From: Pleurotus ostreatus/Saccharomyces cerevisiae fusant
Taxonomy: Eukaryota > Opisthokonta
Assembly: GCA_024196135.1 (NCBI GenBank)
Contig: JAMQCK010000020.1
Span: 62,001-126,000 of the forward strand
Reading direction: 5' to 3'
Length of the DNA: 64,000 nt
Within the stretch, counting starts at the first letter, position 1; each line of letters begins with the position of its first letter. Below the pieces are notes generated by a model. It worked only from the letters and a program-made list of their open reading frames with translations. It ran no database searches and was not told where the DNA came from. The translations under genes were made by a program, and so were the position numbers. Shown here piece by piece: positions 43,161-55,223 of the stretch.

Positions 43161-46100
43161 TGACGTGGAAGGGAGTGGTGAGACGAGCGTCGGGCTCGGT
43201 CCTGCAGGTGTCAGTTAGCTATCACACGTGGAGGAGAGCGACAAAGGGCGTACCTTCGGGCCAGGTCGTCGTCTTCAAGTGCACCGCGACCTATCTCGAC
43301 GATGAGCGCGGACCGAGGTAGCGACGCCGGAGCCGTCGTCGACGATGTGCTTGAAATGGCGGGGAGGTCATCGCGAACAGCGTCGAGAAGGGCGCTCTCT
43401 TCGTGGCGGCGGCGGCGATTCTCGTCTGTTCGTCGGGCGAAGCGTCGTCGAGGGGTGAGGAAACTGCGCGTAGGATGAAAAATGTCGGCAAAGGGTGTTC
43501 GCCGGCGATTCACGCGGCACGGCGCACGGCGCACAGCGCACAAGTCGCGGAGGTCGCCGTCACCTGCGGCGAAGGGTGCGTTCGTCGTCTGCGGCGCCGG
43601 TCAGCTAAGCACAGGGCAGTGCGCCGCATGTCATGCGGAAGCCAAGTCCACCATCGACGTCGCCTGCGTTATTGAGCGCGTCAGAAAATCGAGGGCAAGG
43701 AGGATGGGGGCCTACGCACCTGAGGCCCATCGTCGTCCGAGATGGTGAGCTCGACATCGCGAGCCCGCTTGGTAGTGGAAGGAGAAGAAGAGCTGTAGAA
43801 ACCTGATTAGTAACTGAAGTAGAGTAGTAAGTGAATGTACTGACCGACTCTGATATCCCGAATTAAGCTGCAAATGAAATGAGGTTAGCAGCGAAGTAGG
43901 ACAGGGCAATGGACAGCTCACCTTCCTCTTGAAGCGTCGATATCGGTGAGTAGAAGCAAGGATAAGAGGATAGTGAGAAAAAGAGACAAATGATACGATA
44001 CGATAGGACGATAGAAGACAAGGGGAGAAGTGCTGGACTGCTGATAGAAAGGCCCAATTTCGTTACCCTTTATACCCCGCGGGACGACTACGCCGCCCGC
44101 GCGGCACCCGCTAGAACTTCCTGCCCAGCTCCGCCATCAGACCGAGGCGTTTGCGGCTAGCCGGGGTCGCGGACGCCCAGAAAAAATGGAAGATTGGGGG
44201 GAGTAAGCGCGCTTCGCGCGCATACAATCTTCCGCCTTTCCCTGCGCTAATGTCAGCCAGACCGCGGGCAAAAGAGCTTGAAACGTACCCCTGCGGACTC
44301 GGGAAGCCGCCCGTGGAGTCGCGGAGAAGGGGTCGAGAGGGGTGGGCGCTGTCCTTTGCGCGATGTGCCGGTGCACTCACTCATCTTTCTGCGTCGTTCC
44401 CTTCGACAGCGCCGGCAAAACCACGTCGTTAGAGCATTCTGAGAAGTTACACGAGGCGTATTGTGATGCGTGACGGTGACGGGAGGTCCATGGAGGCGCC
44501 AGGAAAAGCGAGGAAAAATCGAACTTGTGCGATCACGCTGGATCTCCATTTAGAAGGCTTTGAGCTGGGCGGGAAATCAGCGCGCCATCTCCGTGGTCGT
44601 CATTTTCTCCGGTCCGCGCGCGCTCGCCAACGTCGTTACACGTGTCCATGACACTGTAGACATGTTGCCAGGGTCGATTGGGTAGGGAGGGCGGGGAACT
44701 CGCTCTCCTTGCCAAGGGTGGGGGAGCGGTCAATCTTGACGGCGGCGCGGCGTCCGTCGCCGCGTATCAGGCTTCCATCAGATTGACCAAATATCTTGTT
44801 ATGCAGTACCTCGATTTTGGGTGAGGGAACGTGGCGAAAATAGAGGAAGGGTATGGGGGCGGGGATGTGGCGCGCAAAGTATATGCGAGATTGCGAGGCT
44901 GAGCGGCACCCGGCGGGGGTAAAATCATCGAGAATGTGTTGGGGATAGTGTCTGTGGGGGATTTTCATCCGTGGGATGTCGTCAATGAGACGATGCGAGG
45001 GTGGGGGAGTAGGAGGGGTGATGAGGGGTGTGGGTGTCTAGCATGGTGTACGGGGTACCGGGCGCCTCAGTGCGCCTTGGCAGTGAAGTGGAGGGCTAGA
45101 ATGAGCGTAGGCGTCGATGTTCCGCGAGTATAGGTGTCAACTCGAACTCGCGAATGGGGGAGGAGTTATCTCGATCGCGCTCGGTACTTCCGATGACCTG
45201 GATCGTGTCAATTGCTTCGCTCGGATTGTTCGGGCACTCCATATAGTGGAGATCACTTACTCAGTCAGCGATTGACGCGTTCAACAACTCAGAATTATAA
45301 TGGGGGGTAGGTGCCATGGTTGGGGAAGTCGCCGCGCGTCACCGCAACTCAATCCGAGATTTCGACGTGTTCTTGTTAAGCTGGACGCGTCGCTCGTCGT
45401 GGATAGCATTGATAGATATATAAGACATAGTATTCGTGCCCACGAACGCGGGGGACAACGACGAAGAGCAAGAGTCGAGATGGACGCGGGGGACAAGGGG
45501 CGATCGGAAGCGGCGGGCCGGGGGCGGGCGCTTAGGCGACTCGTGAGCTGGGCGCCATCTCTTGATCCCGACCGTCACCTCCGATCCCCTCCCCTCGTCG
45601 TTCGCCGTCGCGTTCGTCGTCCTTTCTCGGCGTTGTTGTGCCTGTTAGAATCCTAACCTAGAGCCTCTCTACTCAACTCCTCGAGTATCTACGAAAAAAT
45701 ATGCTGGAATGGGGCGCGATGGCAATTCGTATTCCCTCTCGCGTCCGGTCTAAGGCCTCAAGCGTCGAACTGGCATCCCCCTCAACTCGTGTATCGTCGA
45801 CGAGTGCGCTCAAGAGTGCCCGGACCGACTCGGACTGGGAATGGGATGATTTGTCGAGTTGTTATGTCCGCGCCACAAATCCTCCTCCGTCGGTAATCCA
45901 CGCGACTTCATGACCCTGAACGTCGCCTTCGCCGCTCGCTCGTGTTCGAAGACCCTGATTCCGTTCGTCGGTGACGCGGCTTAATTTACTGCGCGGGCCG
46001 CGGAGCGCTGCTGCGTTACGCCTGCCAACCGAGGTTCTCGCTGTCCGTCCCTTCCGCGTTGACCGCTTCCCTTCCTCGCTGCTCTCCATTCCTCCTCCTT

Positions 46101-46980
46101 CAGCATCTTCGCCGCCATCAGCTGCGAGCTGTATTGATAGCTTCCCCGTCCGTCTCTACCTCGTCTACACCCACCTCATCGCCGCACTCCACAATGAGCA
46201 ACACCCGCTCGTCTCGCTTGCTATTCCATTCGAGGTTCAGGAGGCTGTTGGAGTGTTTGCGGCATAGTTTGGCAGTCGCACGGCTGTGGTGCGTCTACCT
46301 CTCTTTCTAGGCAGCGCACTGTACTGACTTTTCTGTAGAATTCAGTCTCGTCGGGCTTCCGAAGTCAAAGCAATGTATTTCTGCTGGTCGAGCAAGAGTC
46401 TTCAATCCTACTCCCCTCCAAGCTCGACCGAACTCAGCTGAGTTTTGCCGATTGAGCCTCGACAAAGCCCACCTCCTCTCCTACCCTCACCCCCATCTCC
46501 GTGAATACTGTGCTCCTTGCTGCTCGCCTCAAACCCATGAGTCTGTGTCCGCTACTTGAGAGTCACCCACATCAACTGACGAGTTCGCAACCACTCTCAA
46601 CTCGTGGTTCTCCCTCGTTCCCTGCTACCGTGCCCTTGTGGGGCCTCCCTTGAGCGCTTCAGTTGGAATGTCATGTACGAGTGATCTTAGTGCTGCATGC
46701 AACGTGTGATGAGCATTAAGTACACCTCGTCACCCCAATCACTCTGCTTCTCTTCGAGCTTGCTCGGAGTTGTCTTGTCCACCTCGCCATGTCCTAATGA
46801 TTTCGTCTTGCAATCTCAGCCTGCTCTGTCCATCTCATCACTCCGCTTACCCCTCAATGAGTACAGCAACATCCTGACATCCGGTAAGCGAGATGAAGCG
46901 CCGGAGAACCCTGCCCGAGCTCCGCATCTCTGTCCGTGCTTCTGAGGTCTCGAACACCTTCCTGACTTGCTTGGCTGGTC

Positions 46981-47095
46981 TGTATCTTGCACGTCACGTC
47001 CGTATCTTGCTTGTCTTGTCTCTACTGTGCCCATCTCGCCTGCCCATTCCATCCCTACTCACTGTATCTTGCTTGTCTTGTCCGTATCTAACCTC
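46981..47095 (+). repeat. Short C/T-rich repeat (GTATCTTGCTTGTCTTGTC)
   Basis: Two near-perfect copies and one diverged copy (GTATCTTGCACGTCACGTC) of a 19-base unit, in an otherwise gene-free C/T-rich stretch. Confidence 0.55.
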
Positions 47096-47878
47096 TGCTT
47101 AATTAATTGCTTGTTCGAGGCCACAGTCAGCTTCCTGATTTACGTTCAAGCGAGTGGAACCACTTTAATTTTCCTACCATCTTGTCAGTACCGCTGTACG
47201 TCTTATGATGGTTCTTGCTCTGTCCTGATCCCCGTCACCTACACAAGCCTTGATGCCCGTCCTGACTCCCTGTCTTGTATGCAGACCCTGAGCCTGTCTT
47301 CTAATTCCATCAGTGGCTGCCTAGCTTCCCTGAGCATGGCCCTACCTCATGCATCACTGCGTGAAAGACGTGTCCCTTGCCTGATCTTGGCAAGTCATGT
47401 GAGTTGAGAGAGAAAAAATCATAGGAGGGGAGGAGAGCTAGCCAAAAGCAAGAGAATACACACCAAGATAGAAGAAAGTCAGGCCAACGACCCCCAACTT
47501 GAACGGGAGCGATAGACGTCGCGGGTCGCGCGCGCCGAGGGGTGTCACACTTATTTCGGGGATCGGGGAGTTGTGAGGGGAGTGGAGGTCTCCCAACTGA
47601 TTATTTTGCACCGGCAAGCGTCTTGCCAGCCCCCACGACGGCCCTCCATCGAACGCACCTGGTCCGAGGCCGGAATTCGAAGATTTATGTCTTTCGACGC
47701 TCGGCTAGGTCTGACTTGCGATTTCACTCATCTCCTCTCGATTAGGCAACGCGCCGGTTCAACTCCCGTCACATCACGCCCCGATGCCCAGCCCGCCCCC
47801 GCAGCGCACTCCAGGGTGGGCGCGGACAATAAGCCAGCCAATATTGCGTCGCCGCTACATATACCGCGCGCGAAGCTG

Positions 47879-47918
47879 ACTCGCAGACTCGCAAACTCGC
47901 AAACTCGCAGACTCGCCG
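47879..47918 (+). repeat. 8-bp minisatellite, five units
   Basis: ACTCGCAG and ACTCGCAA units alternate five times. They lie about 180 bases before the start of the right-hand duplicated block. Confidence 0.75.
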
Positions 47919-48096
47919 CCCACGTCATCGCCTGTCGGCGGGATGGCACACGTGCGGCACCGATCGAGCGACGCGGGCGAGGCAGAGCGACTGACCGAGA
48001 AGCAGCATCCGACCCAGCACTCGACACGCACGCCAGCCACCGACTCACACCGACCGACCCCCACCTCTCGCCGCACAAGCTGCAGTCGACTGGGCG

Positions 48097-49600
48097 CGTG
48101 TAGGCGTCATCACGTGCAATGTGACAAGGGTCATCGGTCACGATAGCCTGGCTGCAGCTCAGCGCAGACCATCGTTTCCCCGCACCGCGACACCCTACAA
48201 GCAACAACAGCGACTCGACGGGGAGCAAGGGAAGCCATTGATCATAACATACTCCTTATCGCGCCCGCGAAGTTCACCGCGAGCTGCTTATCCCCGACCG
48301 CGGGAACGACGCAGGCCACAGCACAAGCGCTGCCGATGAGCGCGACCGCAACGATGACACAGACAGTACCAGCAGCTGCATCCGGAAGCAAGAGGAAGGT
48401 GGACATACTGGGAGGCGGGGCCGCGGCGGGAACCGCGGTTGACGACGACATCGTCATACTAGACGGGCCCGCCGAGTGGAACGGCGCACAGGTGCCCGCG
48501 AGGAAGAGGCCGCGCGTCGAGGTATGCGATCCGACAATCCTGCTCCTCGTCGCTGACATTGGTCCCCAGGAGCAGACAACCACGCTTGCCACGAATCCAC
48601 AACTCCCCCCACCCCCACCCCCTCGACAAGCGCCGCCACCTACTTCAAAGGGCAAGCAGTGGGGAAACCTCACCGGTTTCTTGGCCCTCCAAGCCGCTTT
48701 GCGCGCGAAGCGTGCCATGCGGGGGTACTCCTCCACCCCAAGCACCAAGGAATGGACCGAATGGGTACGCGAGTCACTTTGCGTCCGCGTCCTTCTCTAA
48801 CACCCCACCAGGGACTGGGATACTTTGACTTTGAGCTTCCCGACAAAGATCGCCTGGTCGCCGAACACAAGAGCGTCGTCAGCCGGCCCCTGCAGCCAGC
48901 GTCTCCCCCCAAACCCTCGTCGGTGCCTTCGGTACGTGTACCCCACAGCCTAGCTGGACCTCGCCTGACATTGTTGCAGCCCGCGAAGCTCTATCAGGAC
49001 TCGCTGCGCAACCAGGTCACCTCTGCCCTCGCGCTCGCCGAGACGCTGCATGGTCTCTATTCCGGGGCCGCGTCCAACAGTCAGCAGGCCGCGTCTATCC
49101 CCCAAACGATCGCGCCGTCGGCCTTGGCACTTGCGAGGCCTGCCGCCCCTCCTGCCCAAGCCCAGGCGCATACCCAATCCTATCCCCCTATACCTCCCGC
49201 CGCACAAGCGCCGCCGCCGCCGCCTGCAGTGCCCCCTCAACAGCTCAATCGCAGTACCAGCAATGGCGCGCAAGCATATCCTGCCAGTATTGCAGGACCC
49301 TCGAGCGCTCCGCGTACCATGGCACCGCCTCCCGTCCCCACCCCTCTCCCCGCCAATCAGGCCGGATCCCGCCCCGCGACAGCGGCGCCTCCCACGCCCT
49401 TCGTCGCACCCAGCACTCCCGCAAGCGCATCCCATCCTGCTCGCCCGCCTAGCGCGCAGATCCGTGACCCGCGCATGCAGCCACCACCGCCGCCAACCCC
49501 GATCGCGCAGGCTTCTCCACATCCCAACGCGGCGATGCAGCAGCGGACCCCAATGCTCCAACCACGGACTCCCGCTATGCAGCAGGGTACGCCCGTCATG
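48097..49600 (+). repeat. Segmental duplication, right copy
   Basis: Counterpart of 38890 to about 40420, same orientation, 9.2 kb apart. The right copy is judged the intact one because its gene continues to a full Gln-rich C-terminus. Confidence 0.85.
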
Positions 49601-50416
49601 CAGCAGCAGCGAACTCCTACCATCCCGCAGGGAGGACCAATCATGCAGCAGCCAGGCGCACCCGTGATGCCCCAGGGCGCGCCGATGGTGCAGCAGGGGA
49701 CGCCGATGGTGCAACACGCGACACCGCGCATGCAGCCTAACATGCAGCCGCGGCCAGCCGGAGCGCCAATGCCGGGGAACCCCCAGCAGATGCCCAACGC
49801 CCCTGCCCAAGCCCACGCGAACCCAGCCCAGCCTCAGCACCTTGCCCAAGCACAGCAAGCTATCATGCGGCAAGGTGTCACGCCTCAGGCCATCACCATT
49901 TTCCAGCAGGCCATCTTGCAGGGCGCCAATTTCCGTCTCACTTCGGAGGCCCGCAGTCAGCTACCGCCGAAGCTGCAGCAAATCCTTCAGACGGCGCCGG
50001 AGCAGAACCACGGCGCGTTCGTGCATCGCTGGGCCACCCAGCTCCTGGCGGGGCGGAACACTGCGGCTCAGCAGGCAGCGGCGGCGCGGGGCGTTCAGCC
50101 ACAGCCTCCTCAAGGCGGTCCTCGTGCGCCGGCAGTGGCTGCCCTGACTGTTCAGCAGCAACAGCAACTCGCTGCTCGTCAGGCAGCAGCTCGGCAGGGT
50201 GGACAAAATCCTCAGCATACTGCCCAGCAGATGCAGTACATGCGAATGATGCAGCAAGCGCAAGCCCAGGGAGTCCCGGCGAACATGCAGGCGCAAAGGA
50301 TGGGCGCACCCCCGCAGCCGATGGCGGGCAGGCCGGTCATGGCGGTACCCCAGCAGATGGGTGCGATGTACGCGGGACAGGTCCCTCAGCCATACGGTCA
50401 GCAGCAGCGCGCATAG
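48336..50416 (+). CDS. Gln/Pro-rich protein of unknown function (complete copy)
   Basis: Exons 48336-48521, 48570-48764, 48812-48931 and 48980-50416 give about 645 residues. All three introns are 47-48 bases. The first and third are multiples of three, so the frame reads through them; donors GTATGC, GTACGC and GTACGT with CTGAC branch sites argue for splicing. The N-terminus holds an acidic-then-basic segment (DDDIVILD, KRPRVE). A short conserved-looking domain follows (KQWGNLTGFLALQAALRAKR, GLGYFDFELPDKDRLVAEHK). The middle is Pro/Ala-rich, and the C-terminal 300 residues are Gln/Met/Pro-rich with repeated MQQ-x-TP motifs and one more ordered piece (FRLTSEARSQLPPKLQQIL). The composition suggests a transcription coregulator (inference). 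I do not recognise the family. Confidence 0.75.
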
Positions 50417-51614
50417 AACGACGAGCCTTTCTCGTCAACGCCGTCCACTTCGCGAACTCACGACGCGCGGCGCTAGTCGTCAACGTCGGCAGTTCCGCCC
50501 TTCCGCCGCGCTTCCCCTGCCGCCCCTCCTCCTCCTCCTAGCCCCTCAGCTCTCCATATATCTCCCCTGCTCTATATCTCTGACTTGTACTTATATCTCG
50601 CTCTCGTGTTACTGTTCTCGTTCTGGCCGTCCATCTACTCATAGCGCATACCATACATCATAACATTATCCCCCAGCATCCCTGTCTATCCATCCCCCGC
50701 CCTCGCCTTTCGTCGACATTTGTACTTATACCTTATTATACTGACCTCACCCGGGACCGTCGTGGTATCATACCCTTCCATTGGCTAGTTGACCCATAGA
50801 CATGCGGTCGTTCTTCGACGATCGTGATGTTGGGGCGACCTTAGCACCCTCTCGCTATGCCACGATGGTTCCGTCTCTTATTGACATTTCCCTTTCTCTA
50901 CTTACCCGGATATGTTCGACGTCTGGCCCCTTACTTCTGCTATTGTGGAATACTATCGCGCGCTGAGTTACTGTTCCCACAACCGCGGGAGGTCGTGGCC
51001 CAGAGCAAGTCCCTCCTCAAGTCCCTCCTGGGAGGGCATTTTCCGCATCTTGCGCAAAGATGTGACACACCTACTGTCTGCCGTTTCTACAGTACTCCTT
51101 TGTGCGCGCTATCGACTGCTGATTCGTGCTCTGCACGACGCTACTCGATATGGCTTCGCAAATTGCCGAAAACCGATAATGTTATGTGACAGTGCGTGAC
51201 AACGATTCCTTTGGTCTTGCCCATATACTCCATCCTCGACTGACCGAATAGCTAGGTTGGACCTATGTCAATCTCTGCCACGGTGTGAGGACGAGGATGA
51301 GAGATAGGTACAGCATTGAGAGCAGACTTGTAGGCTCGACAAGCCCTAGGGAAGTCCGATTCGGACTTGCTCTGTCGACCAACCAGCGAACGCCGTTGCC
51401 GATTCGGATTTTTATATGCATACTATTCGCTGGACTCAACACAGGACAGCAAGAAACACAGAGAGATTCTCCTTCTCATACACTCTTCGCTCGGGCAGCG
51501 GGATTGCGGATGCGCCGCCTCAGCAGATCGCGGGAATGCCCTTCGTTTAAATAGGCGCGGCTGCCAGCGAGACCATCGCAGTGCCCACTCTTCCGTATAC
51601 TCGTCGTCGGCACC
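50417..51614. promoter_or_regulatory. Gln-rich gene 3' flank and SDR1 promoter
   Basis: About 1.2 kb. The first half is C/T-rich 3' flank. The last 260 bases hold the SDR control module (51355-51408), a TATA-like TTTTTATATGCAT at about 51410 and a G/C-poor leader. No gene is seen. Confidence 0.5.
51355..51408 (+). promoter_or_regulatory. Paired CCG-N3-CGG sites upstream of SDR1
   Basis: TCCGATTCGGA at 51355-51365 and CCGATTCGGA at 51399-51408, 43 bases apart, with CCAACCAG between them. The TATA-like element follows at once. CCG-N3-CGG is the kind of everted triplet pair bound by Zn2Cys6 fungal regulators. The same module stands before SDR2. Confidence 0.65.
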
Positions 51615-52933
51615 ATGGGGCAGATCTACAGCCAGATGTTCCCGCCCAAGGCGAAGTTCAGCGTCGACCACATTCCTGACCTTTCGGGGAAGGTCATGCT
51701 CGTCACTGGCGCGAACAGCGGGATCGGAAAGGAGACGGCGAAGGTGCGACAATTACAGCGTATCATCCCTTGTACAGCTGCGCTTACGCCGCCTTCTTTC
51801 TCTGCATAGGCTCTGCTTCAGCATAATGCAAAGGTGTACATTGGCGCTCGAAGCCCATACAAAGCCGAGGAGGCTATTGAGGACCTAAAGAACGCGACGG
51901 GCAAGCAGGCGCTTTTCCTGAAGATAGACTTGGGAAGTCTCAAGTCTGTCAAGGCTGCAGCAGAAGAATTTCAAAGGTACGCCTGCCGTCTACTACGTTG
52001 CTTGACTGGCCTCGTACTGACGCCATGCTCCAGCAAGGAGACTCAGCTACACGCTTTGTTCAACAACGCGTCAGTGAGCCCACTCATTTGCGTCCAACGC
52101 TCCACTCAGCCGCGATACAGAGGCGTTGCGATGTGTCCGGTGGAGATGGTTACGGTTGACGGCTACGACTGCCAGTTTGGCACAAACGTTCTAGGTGAGA
52201 GTGTGATTTTCCTGCTTTCCTTCTTATCTGACCCTATACATCGCCCTAGGTCACTTTTATCTGACGAAGCTGCTTCTTCCGACTCTGCTGTCGACTGCGA
52301 AGAGCAGTACCGATGGCACCGTCCGCGTCGTCAACACGGCTTCCAGCGGGCATACCATAGTCGACAAGATCGACTTCAACACGCTCAAGGACGGCTCCGC
52401 CCGGCGTAAGATGAGCACGACCAACTTATACGGTCAGAGCAAGCTTGTACGTCCTTACGGGAGTTCATCGCATTTTACTGGCTGATTATAATCCAGGGAA
52501 ACGTACTCTTCGCCAACGAACTAGCGCGCCGCTACGGTGATGAGGGCATCGTATCCACGTCGCTCAATCCTGGAAACCTGTCCAGCAACCTCTACCGCCA
52601 CATGAACCCGATTGTGCTGAAGCTCATGGTGAGAAAAGGCCTCTCTTCACGCGCTGTTCAGTTCTGGACTCACATACGTGGTTCAGAACTGGACCGTATT
52701 GTATCCCAATGCGATGGGCGCGCTGACGCAGCTCTATGCCGGAACCATGGACGGGAAGGAGCTCAATGGCAAGGTAATTATATGCGTCCCACTATATCAG
52801 GTTTTGAAACTCAAGTCACCTCCAGTATCTCATTCCATGGGCTCGTATTGGTCACCCTAGTCGCGCTGGCTCAGACGCTGCCTTGGCGAAAGCGCTCTGG
52901 GAGTGGTGCGAAGAACAGGTCGAGGGCTTATAA
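51615..52933 (+). CDS. Short-chain dehydrogenase/reductase, tandem copy 1
   Basis: The spliced product is about 300 residues. Seen: the Rossmann motif [13 protein letters not shown] after [14 protein letters not shown] where an Arg after beta-2 suggests NADP(H), the NNA of the NNAG motif, the catalytic YGQSK (Tyr-x-x-x-Lys), and [11 protein letters not shown] in the substrate region. It resembles the retinol-dehydrogenase/WW-oxidoreductase-like branch of the SDR family; the substrate is unknown. The start [18 protein letters not shown] at 51615 aligns residue for residue with copy 2. Several introns of 50-70 bases interrupt it at the same places in both copies. The C-terminus ends CEEQVEGL. 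Confidence 0.9.
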
Positions 52934-53871
52934 GCTCTTCTCTTGCGCTCGACTCGCTTTAAGTCACTAGCGTGCTACATAATGGACTTGTCCATCTCCC
53001 CCTCCCCATCCGTTTACCTTTCTTTCCGGGCGATGTTCGGGTATAGTAAAGCACTTCGATAAACATACTCGCTATTGAGTGTACTGCGACCCTTGCTATT
53101 CCTCAATTCATCCGCCGAATCTAGCACACCACACGCTCGATGTCGCACTGAGAATGCATGGAAGAGCTCGTAGGGACTTTTGCCCTATCATTCCCGAGCA
53201 ACAATACTCTATCGCGATCTGGGACCCCTGCATTTCCTTCAATAGTCACTAACGCCAAAAAACATTCTGAAGCTTAACAACCAAATTATCAGCCTTATGA
53301 TCTCTAGATACTGTATACGCACGCCAAAGTAGCATCCGGACGCGAATCGTGGTCTGTTCATCGGAGAAGTGCAACTTGTGGGTCCATGCTGTCGCAAACC
53401 AACGGACACGTGGTTTGCTGATGTGGCGTTCGTCGCTCGCTTGCAGTTGAAGTTGCCCGTCTTGTCCTCCTACTTCAGATAATTGCTCTCCCCGGGAAGA
53501 CACTCCATCTCTCGCCTTACCTTTATTTTCCCGAATGCAAGCAGCTTTCACAAGTCAATGGCTGGTAGCTTGGCCTTCGATGACCTCGCGAGGAATGTCC
53601 GATTCGGAAACTGCGTCCTAGCCAACCAGGGAAGAGCAGTCTCCGATTCGGATTATTTTCTTCTTCCCATTCGTTGGGCTCAACCGAACGGGAAAGTAGC
53701 GTCTCCTGAATTCCCTTCTCTATGCACATTCTCCTCGCGTCACCGAAGGCCGACCGCCCTCCCTCAGCGGATGGCGGCAACTCTGCCATATATACGATGT
53801 CCGCGGCTACGAGCATTTCTATGAGCTGTTAAACGCAATCCTCACTTCCTCGCCACTCGCATTCCTTTCTC
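52934..53871. other. Intergenic between the SDR copies
   Basis: About 940 bases: SDR1 3' flank followed by the SDR2 promoter with its paired CCG-N3-CGG module and a CATATATAC TATA-like element near 53788. No gene is seen. Confidence 0.5.
53598..53652 (+). promoter_or_regulatory. Paired CCG-N3-CGG sites upstream of SDR2
   Basis: TCCGATTCGGA occurs twice, at 53598-53608 and 53642-53652, 44 bases apart, with CCAACCAG between. The second site is about 220 bases before the ATG, compared with about 207 in SDR1. Flanking DNA has diverged, so conservation is local. Confidence 0.7.
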
Positions 53872-55223
53872 ATGGGCCAGATAACCAGCCAGCTCTTCCC
53901 CCCGAAGTCCAAGTTCAGCGTGGACGACATCCCCGACCTCTCGGGCAAGGTGATGCTCGTGACCGGTGGCAACAGCGGAATTGGGAAGGAGACGGTCAAG
54001 GTGCGCTGATAGTTTTTCCTATCCAACCTCGTCCCATGCGACTATCAACCTGACTTGTCGTCGCTCAGGCTCTCCTCCAACACAACGCGAAGGTGTACAT
54101 CGGCGCTCGCAGCCCCGAAAGGGCCGCCGACGCCATCAAGGACCTCCTGAAGGAGACCGGGAGGGAGGCTTACTTCCTTCCCATCGACCTGGGAGATCTC
54201 AAATCTGTGAAAGCGGCCGCGGAGGAGTACCAGAGGTACGCTGATCTCGAATGCGCACCAGGAATCGAGCTGACACCTTTTACTCAGTAAGGAGACGCAG
54301 CTTCATGCTCTATTTAACAATGCGTACGTCTCTGCTTCATGTGCTATATCGTTCGACTGAAGAGTAGGTCTAGAGGCGTCGCTACGCTCTCGAAAGACGC
54401 GGTTACTACCGACGGTGCGTGGAATGCGTTTTTGAGCTCGCTGTCGTACTCATTGCAAGTCGCAGGCTACGACTGTCAATTCGGCACGAACGTCTTAGGT
54501 GAGGGATACGTGCGCACCGTCGCCTATGTATATCAATTACATTCTAGGTCAATTCTACCTAACGAAGCTCTTGCTACCGACCCTCCTTTCGACGGCTGAG
54601 ACCAACGGCGACGCCCGCGTCGTGAACACGTCGTCCAGCGGACACAGCATGGTGGATACTATCGACTTCAACACTCTCAAGGACGGTCCCGCGCGACGAA
54701 AGCTAAGCCCGACGGCCTTGTACGGCCAGAGTAAGCTCGTGCGTCCGGCGCAATTCTACCGTGTACCGCCTAATAATACACCTTCCAGGGAAATATCATC
54801 TTCGCAAACGAACTCGCACGGCGCTACGGAGACCAAGGCATTGTATCCACGTCGCTTAACCCCGGCAATCTGTCTAGCAATCTGTTCCGCGAGGTCAACC
54901 CGATAGTGGTGAAGCTCATGGTACGCCTGCTTTCCCCTCGCTCGTGGCGTGCATAATCTGACCAGCGAGCTATAGCAATGGACCATCATGTACCCCGTGC
55001 CATTCGGCGCGCTCACGCAGCTGTATGCGGGAACTATGGGTGGTAAGGAGCTCAACGGGAAGGTACGCGTCGACGATGTTTCAATACATGCCTTTGTACT
55101 CACACTTTCATTCAGTACCTTATACCTTGGGCCCGCATCGGCAAGCCGAGCCGCGCTGCTGAGGATCCGGCCTTAGGAAAGAAGCTATGGGAATGGTGCG
55201 ACGAGCAGGTTGCGAACGTATGA
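53872..55223 (+). CDS. Short-chain dehydrogenase/reductase, tandem copy 2
   Basis: A close paralog of the upstream SDR. Exon 1 (53872-54000) gives [18 protein letters not shown] and [13 protein letters not shown]. The next exons give [19 protein letters not shown] and [18 protein letters not shown], then [36 protein letters not shown], the catalytic YGQSK and [12 protein letters not shown]. The end is [11 protein letters not shown]. Catalytic residues and cofactor motif are complete, so it should be active with NADP(H) on an unknown carbonyl or alcohol. Intron positions match copy 1, while intron sequences do not. Most differences from copy 1 are in surface loops. Confidence 0.9.

Larger units (their letters stand above)
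40656..48335. other. Large gene-poor interval between the two duplicate copies
   Basis: About 7.7 kb in which I find no convincing gene on either strand. It contains the purine tract, GC-rich hairpin repeats (42221-42710), a 16-G run (43145-43160), and a C/T-rich 46-47 kb part with a TATCTTGCTTGTCTTGTC repeat. An 8-base minisatellite (47879-47918) and the duplicated promoter (from about 48097) complete it. No transposase, reverse transcriptase or terminal repeats were recognised. Confidence 0.55.

Noticed and set aside
44111..44380. Minus-strand frame ending KRLGLMAELGRKF
   Set aside because: It looked like a basic small protein, but codon pattern and overlapping frames give no support, and no relative was recognised.
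47690..47790. tRNA-like T-arm (GGTTCAACTCC)
   Set aside because: The stem pairs poorly, and no acceptor, D or anticodon arm could be fitted.
40656..48335. Transposon body explaining the 9 kb between duplicates
   Set aside because: No transposase, reverse transcriptase, long terminal repeats or target duplications were recognised.
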